Part shown: positions 18,763 through 24,893 of the stretch, one piece after another
Numbering within the stretch: the stretch's first letter is position 1
Layout: every line of letters begins with the position of its first letter
Virus record (IMG/VR): IMGVR_UViG_3300032118_000026
Span: 1-38,154 of that record
From: a virus
DNA: 38,154 bases
Reading direction: 5' to 3' (one strand)
Translations under genes and position numbers: made by a program
Notes under the pieces: model-generated
Told to the model about the DNA's origin: nothing
The model's database searches: none
The model's input: only the letters and a program-made list of their open reading frames with translations

Positions 18763-18791
18763 ATTATCAGTCTATTGAGGTGTATATGCAA
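18763..18791 (-). promoter_or_regulatory. Leftward promoter P3 (late operon)
   Basis: TTGCAT (18791-18786), 17-base spacer, GATAAT (18768-18763). Start predicted near 18756, about 36 bases before the ATG at 18720. The -35 is preceded by CCC, as in P1 and P2. Confidence 0.6.
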
Positions 18792-18799
18792 GGGTACAT

Positions 18800-18823
18800 A
18801 AAAACCCCCTCACGACGAGGGGG
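18800..18823 (-). terminator. Rho-independent terminator, leftward
   Basis: Minus strand reads CCCCCTC, a five-base loop, GAGGGGG, then TTTTT. The stem is 7 bp and perfect, with the U-run at 18804-18800. It lies between P2 and P3. Confidence 0.85.
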
Positions 18824-18858
18824 CCAACGGTGAAGGCGAATGGAGTAACACCTTCATT
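18800..18858 (-). ncRNA. Candidate short RNA from P2 to terminator (about 59 nt)
   Basis: Begins at the predicted P2 start (about 18858) and ends in the terminator at 18800. It has no ORF with a ribosome site. A 6-bp arm pair (TGAAGG/CCTTCA at 18831-18856) lies upstream of the terminator stem. It could equally be an attenuated leader. Ends are predicted only. Confidence 0.4.
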
Positions 18859-18864
18859 GGATTA

Positions 18865-18893
18865 AATGTACAGCAATACAGACTAATGGTCAA
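18865..18893 (-). promoter_or_regulatory. Leftward promoter P2
   Basis: TTGACC (18893-18888), 17-base spacer, TACATT (18870-18865). Again preceded by CCC. Located between the two terminators. Confidence 0.55.
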
Positions 18894-18902
18894 GGGTACG
18901 CG

Positions 18903-18929
18903 AAAAGGCCCCCACACCAGGTAGGGGCC
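18903..18929 (-). terminator. Rho-independent terminator, leftward
   Basis: Minus strand GGCCCC (18929-18924), an 11-base loop, GGGGCC (18912-18907), then TTTT. GC-rich stem with a short U-run, placed after P1. Confidence 0.7.
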
Positions 18930-18991
18930 AATCACAGCATGCTGGGGTATCCATAAGGAGGCTTTTCAGCCCCAGGGGGGTCCTACTAGTG

Positions 18992-19007
18992 CAACGTGTA
19001 CACGTTG
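18992..19007. promoter_or_regulatory. 16-bp perfect palindrome, operator or RNA hairpin candidate
   Basis: CAACGTGT followed by its exact reverse complement ACACGTTG, spanning about +11 to +26 of P1. Dyad operators just downstream of a start site are typical repressor targets; as RNA it would form a hairpin at the 5' end of the P1 transcript. Confidence 0.6.
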
Positions 19008-19024
19008 AGACCCATTGCGTTACA

Positions 19025-19053
19025 AGTGTATCGTGTTCAGTGCCTCAAGTCAA
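19025..19053 (-). promoter_or_regulatory. Leftward promoter P1, strong sigma70-like
   Basis: TTGACT (19053-19048), 17-base spacer, TACACT (19030-19025); start near 19018. The -35 overlaps the last codons of the 85-aa gene. Confidence 0.7.
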
Positions 19054-19302
19054 GGGTTTAACGCAGCCCAATATAGTGAGGGCTTTCCCAATCCTGTTGG
19101 CGATATGGCGCATGATATCGACATCATCCATCGGGACGTAAGGTAGACCAAAGAGCTTCGCGGAATCTTGGCCGTAGCCAGGCTGCATCATTTCGTTTGC
19201 CTCGTGCAGGATGGATTCGAGGTGATCCCGCATGGTCCAGGGGGTGTCGGTTTCGGTGGCAGCGACATCAGCCTCGTGTCCGGTGAAAATCTTGGTGTTC
19301 AT
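19045..19302 (-). CDS. Hypothetical protein (85 aa)
   Basis: Soluble helical protein (TMRDHLESILHEANEMM; DIMRHIANRIGKALTILG). No family recognised. TAGGAG precedes the ATG, one base after the stop of the 52-aa gene, so the two are co-translated. Its 3' end carries promoter P1. Confidence 0.65.
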   Translation of the reverse strand: MNTKIFTGHEADVAATETDTPWTMRDHLESILHEANEMMQPGYGQDSAKLFGLPYVPMDDVDIMRHIANRIGKALTILGCVKPLT

Positions 19303-19303
19303 G

Positions 19304-19462
19304 TCAACTCCTACCCTGGAGAGGCAAATATTTGCGTGCCTGTGGATCCCAGACTTTACCCTGCCTCAGCATGGCGATATCGCAGAATCGGTCCATAATC
19401 TGTGCAGTGGTCAAAGGTGTATCAATGCCAAAAAGGTTCGTAGGTTCTACGGTAGTGTTCAT
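19304..19462 (-). CDS. Hypothetical protein (52 aa)
   Basis: The frame is open further upstream, but the ATG at 19462 has AAGGAG at good spacing, so I take that start. The product (NLFGIDTPLTTAQIMDRFCD) has no recognised family. First gene downstream of the CRP-like dyad at 19538-19553. Confidence 0.65.
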   Translation of the reverse strand: MNTTVEPTNLFGIDTPLTTAQIMDRFCDIAMLRQGKVWDPQARKYLPLQGRS

Positions 19463-19537
19463 CTTAGCTCCTTGTGTGTGTCGCCTCTCGACACAACAAG
19501 AATACGTCAACGCTCTACACTCGTCCAGCCCTTTCTG

Positions 19538-19553
19538 TGTGATTTCGGTCACA
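19538..19553. promoter_or_regulatory. Perfect CRP-type dyad TGTGA-N6-TCACA
   Basis: TGTGA (19538-19542), six bases, TCACA (19549-19553), an exact match to the Escherichia coli CRP core. On the minus strand a weak TAGAGC lies 20 bases beyond it, so it may drive the 52-aa and 85-aa genes, but the -10 is poor. Confidence 0.5.
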
Positions 19554-19572
19554 CTGAGTTAGGCTCTCTAAA

Positions 19573-19776
19573 TCAACTCAAGCCAATCGCAAGTGAGTCC
19601 TTGCCGTTGTTATGGACGGGGCACGAATCACGGGTTACATAGATGGGCGTTCCGTCCTCTTCCTCATACATCCCGAGACCATGACGGTTATCTAATACGG
19701 CGCATATGCAACCGTTTGCGCGCGCCTTGTCGCTGCCTGGTGCTCCTTTGGGGTGGTCACGTAGTGGTGTTGGCAT
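19573..19776 (-). CDS. Hypothetical protein (67 aa)
   Basis: Soluble protein with two cysteines in a CIC motif and a third further on (GCICAVLDNRHGLGMYEEED; CPVHNN), perhaps metal-binding. AAGGAG is six bases before the ATG. No family recognised. Two bases separate it from the gene upstream. Confidence 0.65.
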   Translation of the reverse strand: MPTPLRDHPKGAPGSDKARANGCICAVLDNRHGLGMYEEEDGTPIYVTRDSCPVHNNGKDSLAIGLS

Positions 19777-19778
19777 AT

Positions 19779-19961
19779 CTAGCTCCTTTGGGCAGGTTTA
19801 ACAAGCCATGTTTTGGCGACAATCAAATGCCGTGGTGGGTGGACGGGGATCAACTCTGTCACTCCCGTGCGTCGGGTTGATCGCACCATGCATAGGATGT
19901 AGTTGTACGTGACCAGTGCCCCGCGATAGATTCCGCCTCTTGGTTTACGCTTTGATGCCAT
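19779..19961 (-). CDS. Hypothetical basic protein (60 aa)
   Basis: Arg/Lys-rich small protein (MASKRKPRGGIYRG). TAGGAGG lies four bases before the ATG, and the stop is immediately followed by the next gene. No recognised family. It is the first gene after the tRNA. Confidence 0.55.
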   Translation of the reverse strand: MASKRKPRGGIYRGALVTYNYILCMVRSTRRTGVTELIPVHPPRHLIVAKTWLVKPAQRS

Positions 19962-19986
19962 TATTCCTCCTATGATGGTTTAATTT

Positions 19987-20062
19987 TGGTGCCCCCACAG
20001 GGATTCGGACCCTGGACCTACCGCTTAGAGGGCGGTTGCTCTATCCACTGAGCTATGGGGGC
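19987..20062 (-). tRNA. tRNA-Arg (anticodon UCU)
   Basis: Full cloverleaf on the minus strand. Acceptor GCCCCCA/TGGGGGC, D arm GCTC/GAGC, anticodon stem ACCGC/GCGGT with loop CCTCTAA, T arm CAGGG/CCCTG, and an encoded 3' ACCA. The anticodon TCT (20029-20027) reads AGA. Two near-universal positions are changed: base 33 is C, not U (20030), and T-loop base 55 is C. It lies between the spanin gene and the small genes at 19.6-19.9 kb. It may supply a rare arginine codon if functional. Confidence 0.9.
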
Positions 20063-20073
20063 CAGTATCACGT

Positions 20074-20697
20074 TTACCTCCCAGCGTAACGCCCCGCCAC
20101 AACCCCAAGCCCGAACCCAATGCTCAGGTTTTTGAACGATATTTTCCAAGCATTCGCCCGTGTGGCTGATCGTTCGGCATCAAGTGCCACTTTGTAGCTT
20201 GATGCCGACAGCATGTATTGGTTGGACATCTTTTCGAGTGTTTGATTGTCTAACGTTAGTTTTGAGATTTGCAGGGCTTTCGCCTGGTCTGATTGCTCGA
20301 GCTTGGCGATTGCATCGCTAGCGGCCTCCAGGGCTTGCTTAGATTGTACGAGCGCCTCTCTGTAGGGCTTGACCGCCTCTGCACACTCTGGGGGGACTGG
20401 GGGCAACGTAGGCTGGTTTGCTACGATTTGGGCGAGTTGTTTGTAGCGTGCAATGGCCGTGTCGGCAATCTGTTGTTTTTCCTGGATCACCTTGGCTTGG
20501 CTCTGGATCTGTACTTTGGCCTGCCCATGCTCAACCCGTAGCGCCTCGGCGTTTTTCATTGCCTCTTCGGCCCGGGTCTCAGCTCGGATCACCTTATCAT
20601 GTTCTGTTGATTTGACTATGCTTGCTACTCCCAGGACGACCAAGACAATACCGATTAGGCCCAGGCTCAAAAAGAAGAGTTTCGCTTTGCTTATCAT
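20074..20697 (-). CDS. Rz-like inner-membrane spanin candidate (207 aa)
   Basis: One N-terminal membrane helix (about 7-27, LFFLSLGLIGIVLVVLGVAS) is followed by a long periplasmic coiled coil (about 35-165, rich in Ala/Glu/Gln/Lys) and a hydrophobic glycine-rich C-terminal patch. This is the layout of an i-spanin or unimolecular spanin that disrupts the outer membrane after endolysin action. It is the last gene of the holin-endolysin group. No separate lipoprotein o-spanin was found. The start overlaps the preceding gene. Confidence 0.62.
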   Translation of the reverse strand: MISKAKLFFLSLGLIGIVLVVLGVASIVKSTEHDKVIRAETRAEEAMKNAEALRVEHGQAKVQIQSQAKVIQEKQQIADTAIARYKQLAQIVANQPTLPPVPPECAEAVKPYREALVQSKQALEAASDAIAKLEQSDQAKALQISKLTLDNQTLEKMSNQYMLSASSYKVALDAERSATRANAWKISFKNLSIGFGLGVVAGRYAGR

Positions 20698-20945
20698 GGA
20701 GCCTCCTGCGTTTTGTTGGATTCGGCGAATCGACCGCCCACGTATGCTCCTCCAGTAACGTAGAGCGCGGTTTTGAGTAGGTCAACAATTTGCCCCGTCA
20801 TTCCCTCTTTTTTATATGCTCCTCCGCAAAACGATATTGTTGACACCACGACAAAGGCAAAAAGGATGCGTTTGCTTGACGGTGTTCCGTTGGGTTCGCT
20901 GAATGCAGCACCAAACCATGTCAAGCATTTTTGAAGGATTGCCAT
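20694..20945 (-). CDS. Holin candidate, two-TM (83 aa)
   Basis: SEPNGTPSSKRILFAFVVVS is followed by a second hydrophobic segment (IVDLLKTALYVTGGAYVGG). This pattern (short N-terminus, S-x-KR before TM1, TM2 near the C-terminus) is common in small phage holins. An ATG one codon earlier (20948) overlaps AAGGAGGT, so the 20945 start is better spaced; the two may form a dual start. It lies directly downstream of the endolysin. Confidence 0.6.
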   Translation of the reverse strand: MAILQKCLTWFGAAFSEPNGTPSSKRILFAFVVVSTISFCGGAYKKEGMTGQIVDLLKTALYVTGGAYVGGRFAESNKTQEAP

Positions 20946-21403
20946 CATACCTCCTTGTAAACCGCTTTGCCTGTCTCAGGATCAACGGTTGCGGTTTTGG
21001 TGATTCGGCGCGGGAGTAGAGCACCTTTGCGAACCTGAACATGGATCCAGCGTGATCGGCCTTTGGTTTCTATGATGAGCTTGTCAAATGGAATGCTTGA
21101 GTTTTTGATCGCGTCGAATGCATACTCGATACCTACGCACGCGGGATGAAAATCATATGCTCTGCCATCCATGTGCGCACTGTTGGGGTCACCATGGCAG
21201 GCTGCGTTGACATACGGGTTACGGTAGCAACTATGCCCAACCAATGGGCAATCAAGCAACGCCAGGATTGGCTCCAATACGTCATTGCAAAGGCGTGTGA
21301 TGTTCGCCTCGATCTCTGCCACGCGATCACCAGGCATAGAGTTATCAAGGCCTGTCTTCGTGCGTGTCATTTCACTTTCGTTAAAATGTTCGCTGTATTT
21401 CAT
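20945..21403 (-). CDS. Endolysin, M15 peptidase (152 aa)
   Basis: Zinc-dependent peptidoglycan peptidase of the D-Ala-D-Ala carboxypeptidase-like (M15) family. The signature SAHMDGRAYDFHP supplies the first metal His and Asp, and the later WIHVQV supplies the third ligand. FNESEMTRTKTGLDN at the N-terminus is the usual start of this phage subgroup. It would cut peptide crosslinks. No signal peptide, so it depends on a holin. The ATG overlaps the stop of the upstream two-TM gene. Confidence 0.88.
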   Translation of the reverse strand: MKYSEHFNESEMTRTKTGLDNSMPGDRVAEIEANITRLCNDVLEPILALLDCPLVGHSCYRNPYVNAACHGDPNSAHMDGRAYDFHPACVGIEYAFDAIKNSSIPFDKLIIETKGRSRWIHVQVRKGALLPRRITKTATVDPETGKAVYKEV

Positions 21404-21573
21404 CTTTTATCCTTATATTGTGAGTATAGGTAGGATTCAGCCAAAACGAACAATAGTAATGCACCCCAAGCAGTGAAATAGATCCCGTCATTCGACGCTA
21501 CCATTATCAACGATGCGCTGATTGCTATGCCTATTAAGCATAGTATGCCGTAGAATACTTCAACGTGTTTCAT
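21400..21573 (-). CDS. Small two-TM membrane protein, alternative holin candidate (57 aa)
   Basis: Two membrane helices (VFYGILCLIGIAISASLIM and FTAWGALLLFVLAES) and a charged C-terminus (YSQYKDKR). GAGG lies upstream of the ATG, and the stop overlaps the endolysin start (ATGA). Size and position suit a holin or antiholin; with the 83-aa protein it may form a holin/antiholin pair. Confidence 0.62.
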   Translation of the reverse strand: MKHVEVFYGILCLIGIAISASLIMVASNDGIYFTAWGALLLFVLAESYLYSQYKDKR

Positions 21574-21577
21574 AACT

Positions 21578-21868
21578 TTACCTCACCTTATCAAGCAATT
21601 CGTCAAATGACCCCTCGCCTATAAGATTGCGTTCCCAAATATCCCAGAATTGCTTTGGGTTCATCTTCCTGACCTTATCGTATCTTTCCCCAATTTTGTT
21701 GATTGCATTAACCCACACATCCACCTCTTCCGATTTGGAGCGATACATGGACAGTAACCACTCAATCCTTGCTTCAGGGAGAGGACAGGTTATCCAGTCC
21801 TTTGAACCTGGGAAAAGGTCATCAGGCAGTAGATCCCGAATGCGTTGTATCTCACTTGATTTAGGCAT
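21578..21868 (-). CDS. Hypothetical protein (96 aa)
   Basis: Charged soluble protein (SEIQRIRDLLPDDLFPGSKD; MNPKQFWDIWERNLIGEGSF). The ATG at 21868, with GGGGAGG seven bases upstream, is preferred to the GTG one codon earlier. No family recognised. Encoded just before the lysis genes. Confidence 0.65.
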   Translation of the reverse strand: MPKSSEIQRIRDLLPDDLFPGSKDWITCPLPEARIEWLLSMYRSKSEEVDVWVNAINKIGERYDKVRKMNPKQFWDIWERNLIGEGSFDELLDKVR

Positions 21869-21897
21869 CACCTAGCCTCCCCACTTGTTTCCATTGT

Positions 21898-22149
21898 TTA
21901 GGCTTCATCCGGCCAGTTGTCACCAGCAATCCATTTTGCAAGATCAACCCGCCTAGAATTGATCCACCATTTTGCGCGCTCCATTCGTGTGATCTTCCTG
22001 GGGGGCATATAAGACTGCATCCTATCCATCCATTTGCGCTGCCAGATGAGTCTTTCCATTTGCATGGCCACTAATCGCCTCACAATGCCGACAGAGAATA
22101 CGTCTGGCCTAACCGTTGCATTAACCTGTCCCTCGCCTTCGTCGCTCAT
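21898..22149 (-). CDS. Hypothetical protein (83 aa)
   Basis: Starts MSDEGEGQVNATVRPDVFSV with GGAGG seven bases upstream; a longer open frame to 22227 lacks a ribosome site. Trp/Arg-rich C-terminal half (ERLIWQRKWMDRMQ; ERAKWWINSRRVDLAKWIAG). No family recognised. Second gene of the operon from the CRP-like promoter at 22356-22398. Confidence 0.62.
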   Translation of the reverse strand: MSDEGEGQVNATVRPDVFSVGIVRRLVAMQMERLIWQRKWMDRMQSYMPPRKITRMERAKWWINSRRVDLAKWIAGDNWPDEA

Positions 22150-22150
22150 G

Positions 22151-22336
22151 TCACATCCTCCACTTCCAGTAAAAATACCACTTGAACATACGACCAAATC
22201 GCGACACCTGGCGCAGATAGGGGTCAAACCAGCGGTCTACAAACTCCCCTTCAATCGTAAAAACGTCACCCTTCTTCATCCCGTAAGCTTCAATATCATC
22301 CTTAAGCACCCATTTCCTGAGCTTCCTTGGCTTCAT
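22151..22336 (-). CDS. Hypothetical basic protein (61 aa)
   Basis: MKPRKLRKWVLKDDIEAYGM, then KKGDVFTIEGEFVDRWFDPY. Basic N-terminus and aromatic C-terminus. GGAGG precedes the ATG at ideal spacing. First gene behind a CRP-like promoter whose predicted start is only about 13 bases upstream. Confidence 0.65.
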   Translation of the reverse strand: MKPRKLRKWVLKDDIEAYGMKKGDVFTIEGEFVDRWFDPYLRQVSRFGRMFKWYFYWKWRM

Positions 22337-22355
22337 CGCCTAACCTCCATACCAC

Positions 22356-22398
22356 ATTCTACGCCCGTTGAGCATGATTACCAGTGATACGCATCACA
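22356..22398 (-). promoter_or_regulatory. CRP-type class II promoter for the lysis-side operon
   Basis: TGTGA (22398-22394), six bases, TCACT (22387-22383), then 21 bases to TAGAAT (22361-22356). The dyad centre falls about 41.5 bases before the predicted start. The -35 (TGGTAA) is poor, as expected for an activator-dependent promoter. The dyad overlaps the stop codon of the upstream gene. Confidence 0.6.
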
Positions 22399-22717
22399 CC
22401 TTGAACCCTTCTAGGCCTTTAGTTGAACCGTTTTGGGATCTAGGCGGCTTAAAAAAACAACCAACTCCAGCGACTTCCTTGGGGTCATCGTCCCGGACCT
22501 TGTAGGCCAAGTGCTTGCGGAACGTCTCTGGCATGCCCCCCCAACCAGGCTCGAAATGGTTTTTGCAGTGGGGGCAGACGTAAACCCATCGGTTTATATG
22601 GACCTCACGCATATACCGCTGTAGGTCGGGTGGGATGCGTTGATCGTCAGGGTCTCCACTGTTCGGCGGGTGCCAGTTTGCGCAAGAGTCGTTACCCTCG
22701 GAATACGAGATACCCAT
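22394..22717 (-). CDS. Hypothetical protein with CxxC motif (107 aa)
   Basis: The ATG at 22717 overlaps the replication gene stop (TAATG), with GGGAG upstream. A single CPHC pair followed by KNHF and a later GVGCFF may bind zinc. Rich in Pro/Asp in the first third. Function unknown; co-translated with the replication initiator. Confidence 0.65.
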   Translation of the reverse strand: MGISYSEGNDSCANWHPPNSGDPDDQRIPPDLQRYMREVHINRWVYVCPHCKNHFEPGWGGMPETFRKHLAYKVRDDDPKEVAGVGCFFKPPRSQNGSTKGLEGFKV

Positions 22718-23547
22718 TAGCAATTCTCCCTTAGCGCGGATTCCCAACCCTCAGCCTCAAGCCACTGTTTGAAACCGATCATGAAATGGCTTTCATCTTT
22801 CGCCCTTTTGGGTGGCATATGTGCGTCGTAGTATGCTTTTGCTCCCATGGCGACTTTGACCATATCCGCCCCCCGGTCATGGATTGAGCGGTAGACCTCA
22901 GCAGCTTCACGCGGCCTGGGGTTTTTGGTCTGATCCCAAAACTTTGCCGTTACCCAGTAATTGTTTGCCAGCTTGCCATCGTCTCCCACGTCTAGCACGG
23001 ATGCAATGCTTGGGCCTGCTTTTGGCTTGAGTGCTTTTTTTGCCCTTGTGGGGGGGGTTGGCATTGCCTCTTCCGTGAGCAACGGCAGTTGCGCACACAC
23101 CGTAGGTGTACTTGTACTTTGTATCTGTATCTGTATGTCGTTACATGCGTCACTTTCTGTTACTCGTGGCGTTACGTAACGCTTGTTACGCTCCCTGAAA
23201 CGTCTCTGCCTTTCTGCGGCCTTTGAACGTATGTCATTGGCTGACATTAGGTTGCGGTATTTCTCATGGTTTAGGAGTCTCCATCCGTCTTCCGTGGGTT
23301 CAATTCTTCGACCGTCGAAATCCTTGGTCCTGGAATATGGATCGGGCGATGAAAACCGGGTGAGGGCATCTTCACACTGCTCTAGGGTCACGTCTGCCAC
23401 CTTCGCGATACCGGGGATACTCGCATGGACTTCCCCATCTTTGTCACTCATGGCAAGCATGGTTATCCACATCACTTTCACGTGCAACGGTGTTTGCCAC
23501 ACGGAGCTATGGATGATGTCGCATGAGAGTTTCGTATATCCTACCAT
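22717..23547 (-). CDS. Phage replication initiator (O-like, 276 aa)
   Basis: The first 120 residues match the family beginning MxGYTKL..., with VMWITMLAMSDKDGEVHASI, GIAKVADVTLEQCEDAL and FSSPDPYSRTKDFDGRRIEP, a winged-helix DNA-binding module. A basic linker (SKAAERQRRFRERNKRY) and a low-complexity hinge (DIQIQIQSTST) follow, then a C-terminal helical domain (FWDQTKNPRPREAAEVYRS) that probably recruits host helicase. The frame extends upstream to 23850, but the family start and GGAG support 23547. Iteron-like repeats lie inside the gene, as in lambda O. No phage helicase is present. Confidence 0.75.
   Translation of the reverse strand: MVGYTKLSCDIIHSSVWQTPLHVKVMWITMLAMSDKDGEVHASIPGIAKVADVTLEQCEDALTRFSSPDPYSRTKDFDGRRIEPTEDGWRLLNHEKYRNLMSANDIRSKAAERQRRFRERNKRYVTPRVTESDACNDIQIQIQSTSTPTVCAQLPLLTEEAMPTPPTRAKKALKPKAGPSIASVLDVGDDGKLANNYWVTAKFWDQTKNPRPREAAEVYRSIHDRGADMVKVAMGAKAYYDAHMPPKRAKDESHFMIGFKQWLEAEGWESALRENC
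23118..23190. other. Candidate replication origin inside the initiator gene
   Basis: Four GTTAC repeats on the plus strand (23140, 23159, 23171, 23185), one pair forming the 14-bp palindrome GCGTTACGTAACGC (23169-23182). A TGTATC-type hexamer tract sits next to it (about 23120-23138). Lambdoid origins also lie within the O gene. Function inferred. Confidence 0.4.
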
Positions 23548-23695
23548 CCATGCTCCAAGTAATGCCCCTCCCCCCCCTGTGAGGCATGGGCGCAACCAAA
23601 CCGGAGGTCTGCCGGTTTTGCGTGTCCACCAGGGAGGGGAGCTAAAGTTTTCAAACGTCCGCGCCTCATGCGGCGGTAAGCCCATTATAGGCCAA

Positions 23696-23986
23696 TCAAA
23701 CTCGATGGCCACGAATTTGCGCATTGGCCTTGAGGTGATCAATTGCCTCAGCATAGGTACCCGTGAAATTACGGATGTCAAAAAACCCATAGGCCAGCCA
23801 AAATACGTTATCTGCGTCTCGGTACCCAGTTTCCACGTCTCGGTAACCATACCCGGTCATACGGTCCAGCACCGTAAATTGATGTCCATCCTCAAGTAAT
23901 ATTCGCCATGCCATGTCTGTTTCGTCTAGGTCATCCCTCTGAACGAAATGAGTAGGGTCTACTTGGGCGTTAAGGGGATATCTCAT
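23696..23986 (-). CDS. Hypothetical protein (96 aa)
   Basis: Starts MRYPLNAQVDPTHFVQRDDL at an ATG overlapping the upstream stop (TGATG). Soluble, aromatic-rich (DRMTGYGYRDVETGYRDADN). No family recognised. The 149 bases from here to 23547 hold no clear gene; they include an 8-base C run (23570-23577), a TATAAT on the minus strand near 23686-23691, and a 7-bp hairpin at about 23600-23622. Confidence 0.6.
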   Translation of the reverse strand: MRYPLNAQVDPTHFVQRDDLDETDMAWRILLEDGHQFTVLDRMTGYGYRDVETGYRDADNVFWLAYGFFDIRNFTGTYAEAIDHLKANAQIRGHRV

Positions 23987-24213
23987 CAGGACACCAACCC
24001 ATGGAGCCTTGCCAGCCGGTCCATTTCGCCGAGGAAGTATCGGTTCCACCTCACATCCTCCCGGTTCTGCCCGCTGATAGGCCGCAGGGCAGCGATTGGT
24101 AGCGGTTCAAACTTCGCCAGCTTATCCGTGTTTTCCTCTGCCTTGGCAATCAGTCCATTCCGCAGGTTTTCATAGCTAGGGTCTTCGATTGCTTTACATT
24201 TCGCCCAGTTCAT
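23986..24213 (-). CDS. Hypothetical protein (75 aa)
   Basis: The ATG at 24213 overlaps the upstream stop (ATGA) and has GGAG seven bases before it, favoured over an ATG five codons earlier. Helical, charged (ENLRNGLIAKAEENTDKL; RWNRYFLGEMDRLARLHG). No family recognised. Confidence 0.6.
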   Translation of the reverse strand: MNWAKCKAIEDPSYENLRNGLIAKAEENTDKLAKFEPLPIAALRPISGQNREDVRWNRYFLGEMDRLARLHGLVS

Positions 24214-24449
24214 CTGTTTGCTCCACATCCACAGTTTATTTTACCGCAGTATTCACACGTTACATCTAATTTATACTCATACCGCTCCAACTCCTCCATC
24301 ACTTCATCCCTTCGTTTTTTTATATCTTCAAACCTGTAATATGCGTAGACATTGGGGTATCCACACTTTTTGATATATACACAATTTTCATGTATATGGG
24401 AAGAAGGTAACGGCACGGGTGAAAGCTTGATGGCTATTTGTTTGCTCAT
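24210..24449 (-). CDS. Hypothetical Cys-rich protein (79 aa)
   Basis: The C-terminus carries CEYCGKINCGCG, a likely zinc- or metal-binding cluster; the middle is a charged helix (FEDIKKRRDEVMEELERYEY). GAGGCAGGT precedes the ATG, and the start overlaps the nuclease stop. Function unknown. Confidence 0.62.
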   Translation of the reverse strand: MSKQIAIKLSPVPLPSSHIHENCVYIKKCGYPNVYAYYRFEDIKKRRDEVMEELERYEYKLDVTCEYCGKINCGCGANR

Positions 24450-24832
24450 ACCTGCCTCTTCGTGATGTATCTCGCCAGTGTTTGAACGAAACTAGCATCG
24501 TTTATTGTTTTCGTGTTGGCATAAAGAACATACCAACCCTCAAGCGTTGCAGCGTTGTGTTTTTCGTGGTCTCTCAGGATCCCGCTTATAGAGTTGTGCC
24601 CCATTACTCTTACTAATCCATCCGCTCCTTTGACTTTGCTGGACATGATTCCTCCTTGCACCTCCACTAGGAGACGCAATTCGGGCCACGCACGATCCCA
24701 GGCCCATTTCCGGCCCGGCACGGCCCTAAATTGAGCCTGTCCTTCAGGCAGGCCATACATCCGGATTTGGGTTAGCAAGGCGCGCTCGAGGTGATCCTTG
24801 TTCGCTTGCTCGATAATCTTTTTCAGGCTCAT
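24446..24832 (-). CDS. PD-(D/E)XK-type endonuclease (128 aa)
   Basis: Pattern of the small phage nuclease group related to Vsr/VRR-NUC folds: FRAVPGRKWAWDRAWPELRL supplies the Asp, LLVEVQGGI the Glu-x-Gln position, and DHEKHNAATLEGWYVLYA the conserved D-x-EK-N...GW helix-strand. The usual ExE/ExK is E-V-Q here. These enzymes often stand in for a Holliday-junction resolvase or repair nuclease. No ribosome site at the start, so it is probably translated by coupling with the overlapping 49-aa zinc protein. Confidence 0.68.
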   Translation of the reverse strand: MSLKKIIEQANKDHLERALLTQIRMYGLPEGQAQFRAVPGRKWAWDRAWPELRLLVEVQGGIMSSKVKGADGLVRVMGHNSISGILRDHEKHNAATLEGWYVLYANTKTINDASFVQTLARYITKRQV

Positions 24833-24893
24833 CGCACACCGGGCAGGAGTAATCTGGGTTTAGGTAGGAGTTGCAGTAAACGCATCTATCCAT
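24744..24893 (-). CDS. Small zinc-ribbon protein (49 aa)
   Basis: Encodes MDRCVYCNSYLNPDYSCPVCDE, with two CxxC knuckles that form a rubredoxin-like zinc site. GGAGG is seven bases before the ATG. The last 89 bases overlap the nuclease gene in another frame. Begins inside the stop region of the 58-aa gene. Confidence 0.62.
   Translation of the reverse strand: MDRCVYCNSYLNPDYSCPVCDEPEKDYRASEQGSPRARLANPNPDVWPA

Larger units (their letters stand above)
18903..19018 (-). ncRNA. Candidate structured RNA from P1 to terminator (about 116 nt)
   Basis: Runs from the predicted P1 start (about 19018) to the terminator at 18903. It would contain three further foldable elements: the 16-base palindrome at 18992-19007, a GGCT-GAAA-AGCC tetraloop hairpin around 18961-18972, and a CAGCATGCTG palindrome near 18935-18944. 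Only micro-ORFs without ribosome sites are present. It could be a regulatory RNA or a leader read through under antitermination. Boundaries are inferred. Confidence 0.45.

Noticed and set aside
19557-19563. Isolated GTTAGGC like an attC core
   Set aside because: No partner R box or L-box pairing within 150 bases upstream.
22338-22344. Isolated GCCTAAC
   Set aside because: Lies in the leader and ribosome-site segment of the 61-aa gene; no matching GTTAGGC arm.
23596-23622. Hairpin AAACCGG/CCGGTTT
   Set aside because: Neither strand has a proper U-run; lies within an open frame.
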